Assembly (NCBI RefSeq): GCF_900108185.1
Contig: NZ_FNVA01000002.1
Location: 372,001 to 436,000, forward strand
Reading direction: 5' to 3'
Length of the DNA: 64,000 nt
Origin: Bryocella elongata
Lineage (GTDB): Bacteria > Acidobacteriota > Terriglobia > Terriglobales > Acidobacteriaceae
In this document: in pieces, positions 50,804-59,264 of the stretch
Layout of the letters: each line of letters begins with the position of its first letter
How positions within the stretch are numbered: the stretch's first letter is position 1
Made by a program: the position numbers and the translations under genes
Notes under the pieces: model-generated
Told to the model about the DNA's origin: nothing
Databases searched by the model: none
The model's input: the letters and a program-made list of their open reading frames with translations, nothing else

Positions 50804-52075
50804 TCAGGTGGTGATGGCCGGAGCGACTCCGAGTGGGCCCTCCGTGCTGCGCGCGAAGAGAACCAGCAAGAGCGCGCCCTGGATGAGACCGCCATAGACG
50901 AAGATCGTGGGATAGGTAAGGAAGACGAAGGATGCGAAGAGCGGGAGGAAGAGCCGCAGGGTGCCTTCAAAGCCCTTGAGCTTCAGGTGGGCGCGCTCCG
51001 CATCGAGCGCTGCGAGCACGAGCAGAGAGAATGCGGGGAAGAGCTCCACGATGGAGTAGAAGTATGCGACCGGGGGAAGCATGATCATGAAGCTGGTGAT
51101 CGCGAGGACCTGGTTTTCGACCGGACGATGGACGATCTTGCGGAAGAACATCACGGCGAAGATCACGGCGAAGAGCGCGTAGTAATAAGGGGTGAGCCTG
51201 CCTGAGTCGATGCCGAGGATGATGGCGAGGATCTTCGCGTACTGGAAGAGTGAATGATTGGCGGAGAGCTCATGCAGGTTGAACTCGTTGCCGCGGGTGC
51301 CCTGGAAGCCAAAGATGTTGTGCAGCGAGCCGTGAAACGCCAGCGAGACGCTGGGGCCGAGCCAGAACATCGCGAGCCATGAGGCTGCGATGAACGCCGC
51401 GATGGCGAGCGCGAAGGCACCGTACTTCCTTCGTGCGAGGAAGAGCGCGAAGAAGAGCACGGGATAAAGCTTGGTGGCGGCAGCGAGGGCCCAGAGAACC
51501 GCTGCGAGGTTGTTGCGTCCGCGGACGAAGGCGACGACGCCGAGCGAGGCGAAGATCCAAAGGAATAGCTCGATGTTGCCGCGTTCCAGCAGCGCGGGGA
51601 TGGGGAAGGACAAGGCTGCGATGGAGAGCGGGAAGAGCGTTGCGGTCATCGTACTGATGCCGCGCTGCATCATGGCGCGACGAAGCATCCAGACGCCGGC
51701 TGCGAGCCATGTACCCGCGACGAGGATGTAGAAGGCGAGCGGATGTGGCGTGAGATAGCAGAGGCGATAGAGCACGGCGCCGAAGGGCGGGTAGGCGACT
51801 GCGGGTGCATCCGGCGGATGGAAGAACGCCGCCGTGTGCACGTAGTGGAAGGTCGCGATGTACTCGTAGAGGTCGCTGAACGGGTATTGGGTGAAGGGGT
51901 TATAGCGGAGGCCCATCCAGTAGCGGATCTGCGCTGTGATGTACGTGAGCGCGAAGATCGCGGTGGTGGCGATCCAGAAGCGGCGGAGCGAGGCAGGGAG
52001 CGGGAGCGCCGTTGGTTCTTTTGGCTTCGCTGCGTGGGGCGATTCGATGTTGCCGATCGCGTCAGGCTGAGGCAT
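50804..52075 (-). CDS. GT87/DUF2029-like membrane glycosyltransferase
   Basis: Protein of 423 residues with about ten membrane helices. Residues typical of GT87 (alpha-mannosyltransferase-like): DLYEYIATFHYVHTAAFFHPP, VAYPPFGAVLYRLCYL, ALLERGNIELFLWIFASL and NLHELSANHSLFQYAK. It should use a polyprenyl-phosphate sugar at the outer face of the membrane. Its start overlaps the stop of the preceding gene by 14 bases. Last gene of the operon. Confidence 0.8.
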   Translation of the reverse strand: MPQPDAIGNIESPHAAKPKEPTALPLPASLRRFWIATTAIFALTYITAQIRYWMGLRYNPFTQYPFSDLYEYIATFHYVHTAAFFHPPDAPAVAYPPFGAVLYRLCYLTPHPLAFYILVAGTWLAAGVWMLRRAMMQRGISTMTATLFPLSIAALSFPIPALLERGNIELFLWIFASLGVVAFVRGRNNLAAVLWALAAATKLYPVLFFALFLARRKYGAFALAIAAFIAASWLAMFWLGPSVSLAFHGSLHNIFGFQGTRGNEFNLHELSANHSLFQYAKILAIILGIDSGRLTPYYYALFAVIFAVMFFRKIVHRPVENQVLAITSFMIMLPPVAYFYSIVELFPAFSLLVLAALDAERAHLKLKGFEGTLRLFLPLFASFVFLTYPTIFVYGGLIQGALLLVLFARSTEGPLGVAPAITT

Positions 52076-53318
52076 CGGGCTCCTTGCGCGAGGTGAAGAT
52101 GGCTGCGAGGGCGACGCCTGAGAGCACGGTGAGGAGGGGGTCGATCTCGAGGCGGTAGCGGAACTCCGCGTGGGTGATGTAGTAGGGCGCGGGGAAGAGG
52201 ATCAAGGGGATCGCGAAGAGTGCGACCAGGGCGTAGCGACGCTTGCGCAGGAGCAGGCTGAGTCCGGCGAGGCCGAGCAGCGTGGTGAGGGTGGCGTGGA
52301 GCACGTAGAGCGGTGAGCCCTGCGAGTTGCCGTTGCCGCTCCAGAAGCGTACGAAGCGGCGGGCTGTCATCGAGGCGAAGGCTGCGGGGTTGGCGAGGAT
52401 CTCCTGCTTTGCGAGGCGCGACTTGTTGTTGGTGTAAGCGATCTCGCCCATGCGCTTGTAGTCGTCGAGCTCCTGCTGGTTGTAGCTGGGGAAGACGGTC
52501 TCGTTGAGGTAACCGTGGGAGGAGGGAAGGTTGCCCATCCAGAGCTCGAAGCCGACGGTGGTGCGCAACGGGATGAAGGCGTGGAAGACGCGTGCATTGC
52601 GGATGGGCCAGGGCGAGAAGACGATGGCGAAGGTGAGCAGCGAGAGTGCGAGGCCGGAGCGATGGCTCGGGAAGGGCTTCCACGTGACGATGGCGAGCCA
52701 CGCGAGCACGGCGACGATGGTCAGCAGCAGCGCGGGGTTGATGAGCGCGAGGACGGCGGAGAATGCGCCGAGGCCGATCCATGCTTTCTTCGAAGGGGAT
52801 TGGCTGGCATTCAGCGTGAGCACGAAGAGCAGCATCAGCAGGGCGATGGAGATGGAGGTCTCCCAGAAGATGCTGGGCATCCAGAGCAGCGGGATCGAGC
52901 AGGCCCAGAAGAGACCCGCGAGGAGCGCTGCGGTACGGCCGGCGAGCCTCTTCGCGAGGACCATGATGAGCGCGACGGTAAGAACGTTCGCGGCGGTGTG
53001 GAGGAGCAGCAGGACGGCTTCTGAGGTCTGGGTGTAGACGCCGAAGAGCTTGAAGACTGCGGCTACCAGCAAGGGATAGCCCGGAGCGATGAAGGCGGTG
53101 GGGCCGGTGGGGGGGCCGAAGGGATTGCTGAGGCCCTGGCCTTTGAGGAGGGCCTCGGCAAGCCAGCCCATCTCCAGGCCGCGGCCGAAGAGCCAGCCGC
53201 GCGGCTGCTGCGTGAGGACGCTCCAGACGACGTAGAGCCGCAGCAGGCAGGCGACTGCGAGGACGATGGGCATGTCCCAGCGTCCGCGCTGCCGTTCGAC
53301 TGTGATGGGGGATGGCAT
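52062..53318 (-). CDS. GT39/ArnT-like membrane glycosyltransferase
   Basis: Protein of 418 residues. FIAPGYPLLVAAVFKLFG after a first periplasmic loop with RGLEMGWLAEALLKGQGLSNPFG, and about ten membrane helices, match the dolichyl-phosphate-mannose/ArnT superfamily. LAGLFWACSIPLLWMPSIFWETSISIAL is a further family segment. Transfers sugar from a lipid carrier. Between GtrA and the GT87-like gene. Confidence 0.8.
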   Translation of the reverse strand: MPSPITVERQRGRWDMPIVLAVACLLRLYVVWSVLTQQPRGWLFGRGLEMGWLAEALLKGQGLSNPFGPPTGPTAFIAPGYPLLVAAVFKLFGVYTQTSEAVLLLLHTAANVLTVALIMVLAKRLAGRTAALLAGLFWACSIPLLWMPSIFWETSISIALLMLLFVLTLNASQSPSKKAWIGLGAFSAVLALINPALLLTIVAVLAWLAIVTWKPFPSHRSGLALSLLTFAIVFSPWPIRNARVFHAFIPLRTTVGFELWMGNLPSSHGYLNETVFPSYNQQELDDYKRMGEIAYTNNKSRLAKQEILANPAAFASMTARRFVRFWSGNGNSQGSPLYVLHATLTTLLGLAGLSLLLRKRRYALVALFAIPLILFPAPYYITHAEFRYRLEIDPLLTVLSGVALAAIFTSRKEPDASA

Positions 53319-53324
53319 CCTCGA

Positions 53325-53807
53325 TCAAAGTCTACGTGCGGGGGCTGGCGAAGCGTGTTTGGCAATGCGTTGGAGCGAACCGAGGAGGGCAACAGGGCCG
53401 CTGTTCCTGGATGATGCCGCGGGACGGCCGAAGACCCAGACGGCGGCAAGGATGAAGTTGGCTGTGGAGCACAGCGCGATGGCGGTTGCGTTGGCGGCGA
53501 CGATGGGCAGGCCGTGGTGCGTGAGGAGCGGTGTGAGCAGCGTGTTGCCGGTGAGTGAGACGAGGCCGTTGCCGAGGTGAAAGCGGAGGAGCCCGGGCCA
53601 GTATCTGTGTGACGTTGAGCGGATTGGCCAGGTGATGCGGCGATGCAGCGTGAAGTTGAAGAGCAGGGTGAGTTCGACGGCAAACGCGGCAGCGAGCGAT
53701 GCGGGCAGGCGGAGGAGCTTCGCGAAGACGGCCACGAGGGACAGCTGAAGGACGACGCCGATGGCTCCGACGGCGTTGAAGCGGATCCAGCGTTGAAGGT
53801 GGCTCAT
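53325..53807 (-). CDS. GtrA family membrane protein
   Basis: Protein of 160 residues with four membrane helices. RFNAVGAIGVVLQLSLVAVF at the N-terminus and VELTLLFNFTLHRRITW mark GtrA, which flips or supports polyprenyl-phosphate-glucose. Its start overlaps the preceding stop (ATGA). Confidence 0.88.
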   Translation of the reverse strand: MSHLQRWIRFNAVGAIGVVLQLSLVAVFAKLLRLPASLAAAFAVELTLLFNFTLHRRITWPIRSTSHRYWPGLLRFHLGNGLVSLTGNTLLTPLLTHHGLPIVAANATAIALCSTANFILAAVWVFGRPAASSRNSGPVALLGSLQRIAKHASPAPARRL

Positions 53808-54484
53808 GGCAACGGCTCCTCGTGGGCGAGTTGGGCGGCGTGGCGGATGGCGGTGAGGATGGCCGCGGAGAACATGAAGGCGATGCCGATGGTCCCGCCG
53901 AGGTCGTAGAGCAGTGGGCGGTGGCCGAGGATGGCGACGCGGGGATGCTCCCAGGCGGTGAGGTTGCCGGCGATCATGAGCAGGCGGAGCTCGGTGGGGC
54001 CGAAGGGGCCTTGCGAGAGATGGAAGCGTCCGAGGGTGTGGGTGGCGAGGAAGCTCTCTCCGGCGAGCAGGAGGAAGCCTGCTAAGAGCCCCGCGCAGAC
54101 CCAGCCATGCGCGAGGCCGGAGAGCGCAATGCCGGCCATGAGCGCGATGGAGCCGAAGAGGTCGCAGATGTGGTCGAGGTAGAAGCCGTAGCGCGGGCGT
54201 TGCTTGTGGCGGACGCGGGCGAGTGTGCCATCGAGGCTGTCGCCGAGCCAGTTGATCGCGAGCATCGCGCAGCAGAGGAGAAGCCAGTTGCGATGGAACG
54301 GGGTGAGCGCGTAGCAGAGGCCGGCGGCGAGCTGGCCGAAGAGGCCGAGGGCGGTGAGCTGGTCGGAGGTGAGCCAGGCGGGGGCGTGGCGGGCGAGGTG
54401 TTCGAGGAGGCGCTTTTCAGCGGAGGCGGTGAGGGATGCGTGGACGCGACGTTCGGGTGCTTTGAGGAGGGTGGTTGAGGTCAT
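53804..54484 (-). CDS. CDP-alcohol phosphotransferase
   Basis: ATG at 54484 gives 226 residues. D82-x2-D85-G86-x2-A89-R90-x9-G100-x3-D104-x3-D108 is a complete motif (one residue longer between Arg and Gly than the standard x8). Several membrane helices. First gene of the GtrA/glycosyltransferase operon, so it may make the lipid acceptor or a phospho-polyol decorated by the two transferases. Confidence 0.85.
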   Translation of the reverse strand: MTSTTLLKAPERRVHASLTASAEKRLLEHLARHAPAWLTSDQLTALGLFGQLAAGLCYALTPFHRNWLLLCCAMLAINWLGDSLDGTLARVRHKQRPRYGFYLDHICDLFGSIALMAGIALSGLAHGWVCAGLLAGFLLLAGESFLATHTLGRFHLSQGPFGPTELRLLMIAGNLTAWEHPRVAILGHRPLLYDLGGTIGIAFMFSAAILTAIRHAAQLAHEEPLP

Positions 54485-54520
54485 GGACGGTCCTTGTGGA
54501 GTTTGTGACGGCAAGTGCGA

Positions 54521-54557
54521 AATACAGGGGTTCCTCGCGTGCGCTCGGAATGACGAG
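54521..54557. repeat. Palindromic repeat, family B, copy 6
   Basis: CAGGGGTTCCTCGCGTG, CGCTCGGAATGACGAG. Near-identical to 27152-27184; only the loop differs. Confidence 0.7.
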
Positions 54558-54564
54558 ATCGAGA

Positions 54565-55341
54565 TCACCTGGCGTGCGCGAGAGCGTTGCGGGCGTGGGT
54601 GAGGGTGAACTCGAGGGACTCGCGGGGGATGGTATCGACGTAGGGGCCGACGATCCAGCCGAGGCCCCGGGGTACGGAGCGCGAGAGCGAGAGGGTTTCA
54701 ATCTGGAGGACGAGGCCGTTGGCGCGCTCCTCCCAGGACCAGTAGGTGTTGAGTCGCCAGAGGAAGCCGTGTTCGCTGGCAGAGCTGAGGGCGTGCTCGC
54801 GGGGTGTGTTGGGGGAGTCGATCTCGGTGATGCGCTGGCTGCGGGAGAGGCTGTAGCCGCGATGGGGCGCAGGCTGCGAGAAGGTGACGTCGTAGGTGGC
54901 GCCCAGCACGACGGTGATGACGTGGTGCTGGCGGACGCGCATGGTCGCGAGCAGGCGGTGGGGGCCCGTGGTCTGGGCGCTTGCCGAGAGGACTTCGGGA
55001 GAGAAGGTGGTGGGGTAGGTGGAGAAGTTGTGGAGGAGGTCTTCGAACTGAGCGGCGGTGGCTCCGGGGACGAAGGTGACGCCGCGCCAGTGGTCGAGCC
55101 GGGCACTGCCTGGAAGGTCGGGCGTGGCGGCGATGCGCTCGATGCGCAGGTTATCTGAGGAGGCGGCACCAGTGAGGACGTATGCTCCGCTGGCGTGCTG
55201 GTTGGTGAGGCGTTCCTCGACGCCGCGGCAGTAGGCGTCGAAGGCGGCGGCGGCCTCGCGGGGAGGATCGGCCAGAAGGGCGCGGGGAAGATCGAGGGCA
55301 AGCATGAGGAGGAGCGTGAGGTGTCGGAGGCGGTGCTTCAT
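54565..55341 (-). CDS. Exported hypothetical protein
   Basis: Protein of 258 residues with signal peptide (LTLLLMLALDLPRALLADPP). The mature part contains YPTTFSPEVLSASAQTTGPHRLLATMRVRQHHVITVVLGATYDVTF, and a C-terminal segment resembling polyketide cyclase/START beta sheets (WRLNTYWSWEERANGLVLQIETLSLSRSVPRGLGWIVGPYVDTI), a pattern of secreted START-like proteins in Acidobacteria. Function unknown. It may be co-transcribed with the operon downstream. Confidence 0.8.
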   Translation of the reverse strand: MKHRLRHLTLLLMLALDLPRALLADPPREAAAAFDAYCRGVEERLTNQHASGAYVLTGAASSDNLRIERIAATPDLPGSARLDHWRGVTFVPGATAAQFEDLLHNFSTYPTTFSPEVLSASAQTTGPHRLLATMRVRQHHVITVVLGATYDVTFSQPAPHRGYSLSRSQRITEIDSPNTPREHALSSASEHGFLWRLNTYWSWEERANGLVLQIETLSLSRSVPRGLGWIVGPYVDTIPRESLEFTLTHARNALAHAR

Positions 55342-55508
55342 GCCTCACCATCGCGCATCGGCGTGCGGAGGTCGATGCAATGGGGATCACCGTGGGCAGG
55401 ATTGTTCCTCACGGCGCAAGGTGCGGTGGATGTGTGGTTTGCGGGGAGATCTCGCATGTATGCACCGGCTATGCAGCGGCTTGGCTTGAGTACACTGGCT
55501 GGAACGAG

Positions 55509-56432
55509 ATGGACGCGACGACACCAGCTTCGACGGCAGCTTCAGCCACCCCAGGGCGCTATCGCTTCGGACTCTTCGAGGCGGACCTGGCTGCGGGTGA
55601 GCTGCGCCGGCAGGGGATGCGGATCAAGCTGCATGCCCAGCCGTTTGCGCTGCTGGGGATGCTGCTGGCGCGTCCTAACGAGGTGCTGACGCGGGAGGAT
55701 ATCTGCCGCGAGCTTTGGCCGGACGGGACGTTCGTCGACTACGAGCACGGCGTGAACTCGGCGGTGAACCGGCTGCGCGAGGCGCTGGGCGACAAGGCGG
55801 CGAATCCTCGGTTCGTGGAGACGGTGGCGCGTCGGGGGTACCGGTTCGTGGCGCCGGTGGAGCGTCTGGATGCTTCGCTGAAAGCGCCTGTAGCTGATGA
55901 GGCCGGGGACGCTGTGCCGCTGGCCGATGCGAGGGGACCTCATAGCGAGGCCGTGACGGCGGGTGTGCTGGCGGCGATGTTGTCGCAGCCCGAAGATCTG
56001 CCCACTGCGTCGTCACGCGTGGTGCAGACGCTGTTCCTATTGCTGCAGCTGATGTACCTGGGCTTCTATGTAGGGGCGCTGGGGAATCTTGGCGAGATCT
56101 CGCAGCTGCTGAGTGAGCTGCCGCATCCTGCCGCGATCTACTTTGTGCTGGTGGCGACGGCCGCAATGATGATTCCGATGCGCGCGTTCCTGCTGTCGGC
56201 GGTACTGATGCGTGCGCCGAGGTTGCGGGGCAAGTATCTGCGGCTTTGGCCGGTGCTGTTGCTGGCCGATGCGCTGTGGTCGCTGTCTCCGTTCCTGCTG
56301 TTGAATCACATCAACTTCGGGCTGGCGCTGGCGTGCACGGCGCTGCTGTTGTACGCTCCGTTCGCGCAGCGGTCGCTGATGCTGATGCTGACGCGGGAGC
56401 CTGCAATCCCCACAGCTCAGCAGCCTAAGTAA
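55509..56432 (+). CDS. CadC-like winged-helix regulator with membrane domain
   Basis: ATG at 55509 gives 307 residues. Residues 16-110 are a Trans_reg_C winged helix: GRYRFGLFEADLAAGELRRQG, LHAQPFALLGMLLARPNEVLTREDI, RELWPDGTFVDYEHGVNSAVNRLREALGD and YRFVAPV. The C-terminal part has four to five membrane helices instead of the periplasmic sensor of CadC. A one-component regulator that acts from the membrane. Divergent from the exported protein gene; adjacent to the deaminase gene. Confidence 0.88.
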   Translation: MDATTPASTAASATPGRYRFGLFEADLAAGELRRQGMRIKLHAQPFALLGMLLARPNEVLTREDICRELWPDGTFVDYEHGVNSAVNRLREALGDKAANPRFVETVARRGYRFVAPVERLDASLKAPVADEAGDAVPLADARGPHSEAVTAGVLAAMLSQPEDLPTASSRVVQTLFLLLQLMYLGFYVGALGNLGEISQLLSELPHPAAIYFVLVATAAMMIPMRAFLLSAVLMRAPRLRGKYLRLWPVLLLADALWSLSPFLLLNHINFGLALACTALLLYAPFAQRSLMLMLTREPAIPTAQQPK

Positions 56433-56447
56433 CGTGCCGGGCGCGGT

Positions 56448-58124
56448 ATGCTTGATGCACTTCCTATGACAAATGCACGGTACGTCCGCCCGCTGTTCTC
56501 ACTCGCTTCCTTCGGACTTTGTCTGGCGATGGCCGCTACGCCAGCGCACGCCCAGGCGGGTTCTCCAGAGTTGAAGGCTGCCAGGGCCATGGAGGCCGCG
56601 CGCAAAGCGGGTCCCGGCGAGCTGTATGCGTTTCTGAAGCCGTTTCCCAAAGGCGCGGACCTGCACATGCACCTCTCGGGTGCGATCTATGCGGAGACGT
56701 TTATCGCAGAAGCGGCGCAGCAGGGCGCGTGCGTGACGGTGGTGGAGAAGGGCAAGCCGCCGGCTCCGGTGGGACAGGATGCGGTGAAGTTTGTTGCTCC
56801 GGAGAAGCCTGGCCTGTGTCCGAAGGAGACTGTGCCTGCGGCCGATGCGATGAAGAACCAGGAGCTGTACGACAACCTGGTGGACAGCTTCTCGATGCGT
56901 GCGTTTGTGCCGACGCAGGGCATCAATGGGCACGACCAATTCTTCTCGACCTTCTCGCGCTTTGGGGGGATGCAGGACGAGCGCGGAGCGTGGCTGGATG
57001 AGGTTGCGAGCCGCGCGGCTTCGCAGAACGAGCAGTACCTCGAGATCATGGATACACCGCCGTTCAAGCATGCGGCGGGGCTGGGATACAAGATCGGCTG
57101 GCCCGCAGGTGCGGAGAAGTCGATCACGCGCGAGCAGCTCGCGGAGCTGCGCGAGAAGCTGCTGGCGGGTGGCTTGCGTGATGAGGTGCAGGCCGACATT
57201 GCGCAGTACAAGGGCGAGTTGGCGAAGCGAAACGAGATCGAGCACTGCGGGGAAGCGACTGGACTTCTTGCAAACGCGGGTTTCAAGATCGTCAGCGCTT
57301 ACGAGGGCGATTGTGAGATCAAGATCCACTTTCTGTTCCAGGTCCTTCGTGCGTTCCCTCCGCAGCAGGTCTTTGCGCAGACGCTGCTGGGCTTCGAGGC
57401 CGCGAGTGCTGACCCGGAAGACATCGTTGGCATCAACTTCGTGCAGCCGGAGGATGCGTACCTCGCGATGCGGGACTATGAGCTGCAGATGGAGATGCTG
57501 GATTATCTGCACAGCGTGTATCCGAACGTGAAGGTGAGCCTGCATGCGGGTGAAATTGCGCCGGGGCTGGTGCCGCCGGATGGGTTGAGCTTCCACATTC
57601 GCGAGGCGATCGATAAAGGGCATGCGCTGCGCATCGGGCATGGCATCGACGTGCTCTACGAAGACAATTCTGCGGCGCTGCTGAAGCAGATGGCGAAGCA
57701 ACATGTGATGGTGGAGATCAATCTCACCTCGAACGATGGGATCCTTGGCATTAAGGGCGACGCGCATCCGCTGCATGCCTATATGGCCGCGCATGTGCCG
57801 TGGGCGCTTTCGACCGACGATGAAGGTGTGAATCGCAGCGACCTGACGCACGAGTACATGAAGGGCGTGATGGAGCAGGGGTTGACGTATGCGCAGTTGA
57901 AGCAGTCGGCGCGCACCGCGCTGGAGCATGCGTTCCTGCATGGGGAGAGCCTGTGGGCTGCTCCGGATGACTTCACGCACCGAAGAAGTGTATGCGTTGC
58001 TGCGATCTCCGCGAAGTCGCTGCCTTCGGGGGCTTGCAAGGAATTTCTCGATGCGAACGAGAAAGCGTCCGAGCAGTGGGATCTGGAGCGGAGGTTTGCT
58101 GCGTTCGAGGCTCAGGTGCAGTAG
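56448..58124 (+). CDS. Secreted adenosine deaminase-like protein
   Basis: Protein of 558 residues, ATG at 56448 or 56466. Signal peptide (SLASFGLCLAMAATPAHAQ). Metal site: DLHMHLSG with His73 and His75, VSLHAGE, RIGHGID and LSTDDEGV. Longer than cytosolic ADA (about 340), as in the ADGF/secreted group. It would deaminate adenosine outside the cytoplasm for purine scavenging. Follows the CadC-like gene by 15 bases, so regulation by it is possible. Confidence 0.85.
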   Translation: MLDALPMTNARYVRPLFSLASFGLCLAMAATPAHAQAGSPELKAARAMEAARKAGPGELYAFLKPFPKGADLHMHLSGAIYAETFIAEAAQQGACVTVVEKGKPPAPVGQDAVKFVAPEKPGLCPKETVPAADAMKNQELYDNLVDSFSMRAFVPTQGINGHDQFFSTFSRFGGMQDERGAWLDEVASRAASQNEQYLEIMDTPPFKHAAGLGYKIGWPAGAEKSITREQLAELREKLLAGGLRDEVQADIAQYKGELAKRNEIEHCGEATGLLANAGFKIVSAYEGDCEIKIHFLFQVLRAFPPQQVFAQTLLGFEAASADPEDIVGINFVQPEDAYLAMRDYELQMEMLDYLHSVYPNVKVSLHAGEIAPGLVPPDGLSFHIREAIDKGHALRIGHGIDVLYEDNSAALLKQMAKQHVMVEINLTSNDGILGIKGDAHPLHAYMAAHVPWALSTDDEGVNRSDLTHEYMKGVMEQGLTYAQLKQSARTALEHAFLHGESLWAAPDDFTHRRSVCVAAISAKSLPSGACKEFLDANEKASEQWDLERRFAAFEAQVQ

Positions 58125-58153
58125 GTCGTCCTGGTTTAGTTAGGTTGCAAATG

Positions 58154-58187
58154 AGAAGGGCACGGCCAAAGCCGCGCCCTTCTTATT
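58154..58187 (+). terminator. Terminator after the adenosine deaminase gene
   Basis: GAAGGGCACGGC, CAAA, GCCGCGCCCTTC, TTATTT. Confidence 0.85.
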
Positions 58188-58329
58188 TGTGTCGAAAATT
58201 CCAGCGAGGGTGGCTGAGGAATTGCCTTGTAACTCGCTATCGAGAACGGCCGGTTGGGAACGCAAATTGATAACCCATCCTTATGGGGGGTTCCTGCTAT
58301 TAACCAGATGCTGTATGGTTCCCTTCGCT

Positions 58330-58869
58330 ATGAACTTTCAAGTGAGTAAGAAGCGAAGCGGGATCAGAAATATTGTGTGTGCGATGCTCCTTTTATCGGC
58401 GCTGGTGTTGGCGGCGCAGCAGGGGCCGTCCGCAGCAGTGATGACTCCTGCGGAGGTTGGTGCTGCGATGCCGGCGGTGGTCTACTTCAGCGGGCAGAGC
58501 AGTACGGTCCAGTTACGCAACGCCGCGGGTGTTCGCTGGGAGGCGAACCGTCAGACGTTGTTCGCGCTGGTTGATACGGGAGGATACTCGTCGGGATTGA
58601 GGGACCGATATCAGTTCTACTTGCTCACCGATGTTCCGATCGTAGTTGCGGGGAAGAATCTGGGCCCTGGCGCCTACGGTGGTGGCTTCCTGGAAGGGCC
58701 TGGGTTGGTGGTGATGGACCTTGGCGGCAACGAGATCTTCCACGCACCGTATGAGCGGGATAGCGACATGAAGAGGCCGCGTCCGTTGCAGGTGGAAGCG
58801 GGTCCTGTCTCGGGGAATTTTCGACTGTGTCTGGGGCGGAACTGCGTGGCGCTTCGGCGCGAACGCTGA
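58330..58869 (+). CDS. Exported hypothetical protein
   Basis: ATG at 58330 gives 179 residues with a signal peptide (IRNIVCAMLLLSALVLAAQQ). The rest is beta-rich and small (AVVYFSGQSSTVQLRNAAGVRW, NRQTLFALVDTGGYSSGLRDRYQFYLLTDVPIVVAG, GPGLVVMDLGGNEIFHAPY) with one C-terminal disulfide candidate (LCLGRNCV). Unknown family. Alone between terminators. Confidence 0.75.
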   Translation: MNFQVSKKRSGIRNIVCAMLLLSALVLAAQQGPSAAVMTPAEVGAAMPAVVYFSGQSSTVQLRNAAGVRWEANRQTLFALVDTGGYSSGLRDRYQFYLLTDVPIVVAGKNLGPGAYGGGFLEGPGLVVMDLGGNEIFHAPYERDSDMKRPRPLQVEAGPVSGNFRLCLGRNCVALRRER

Positions 58870-59264
58870 ACCGTTGGGTGCTCTACCCTCCGAAAGGCTC
58901 GTTACAAACTGGATGACCGTCCAGGCCCTTAGACGGCTGCCCGGTTGCGCTGCGGTGGTCTGACCGGGTGTCGCATTCGTTACACGACGAGTTTGCGGAT
59001 GCGTTCGTGACGCGGGTTTCGTTCGCTGAACCGGTAAGGCATCTTTGTGGCCTCGATGGTTGGCGGTGGGAAGCTTGGCGCGCTCAGGAAAAACGATTGT
59101 CTTTGATTTCTGATTTCAGGATCGGGTGCGAGAAATTTCTTGACAGAAACATGTACCCGCCCTTCAAATGTTTCGGGATTTCCAACCAACGAAAAAGACA
59201 ATCGCTTTTCTTGGGAAGACAATCGCTTTTCTGCTGAATTTTAGAAGTTTTCTTTGGAGGTTCG
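58870..59264 (+). promoter_or_regulatory. Regulatory region of the TonB-dependent receptor gene
   Basis: 395 bases without a gene, with AT-rich stretches unusual for the window. TTGACA (59140-59145), 17 bases, TTCAAA (59163-59168) is a possible promoter. AAGACAATCGCTTTTCT occurs twice as a perfect direct repeat (59195-59211, 59216-59232; 21 bases apart) between promoter and start, and once inverted with one difference at 59087-59104. Confidence 0.6.

Noticed and set aside
58968-59237. 89-codon frame in the receptor leader
   Set aside because: It covers the operator-like repeats and promoter, lacks a ribosome site and reads as non-coding.
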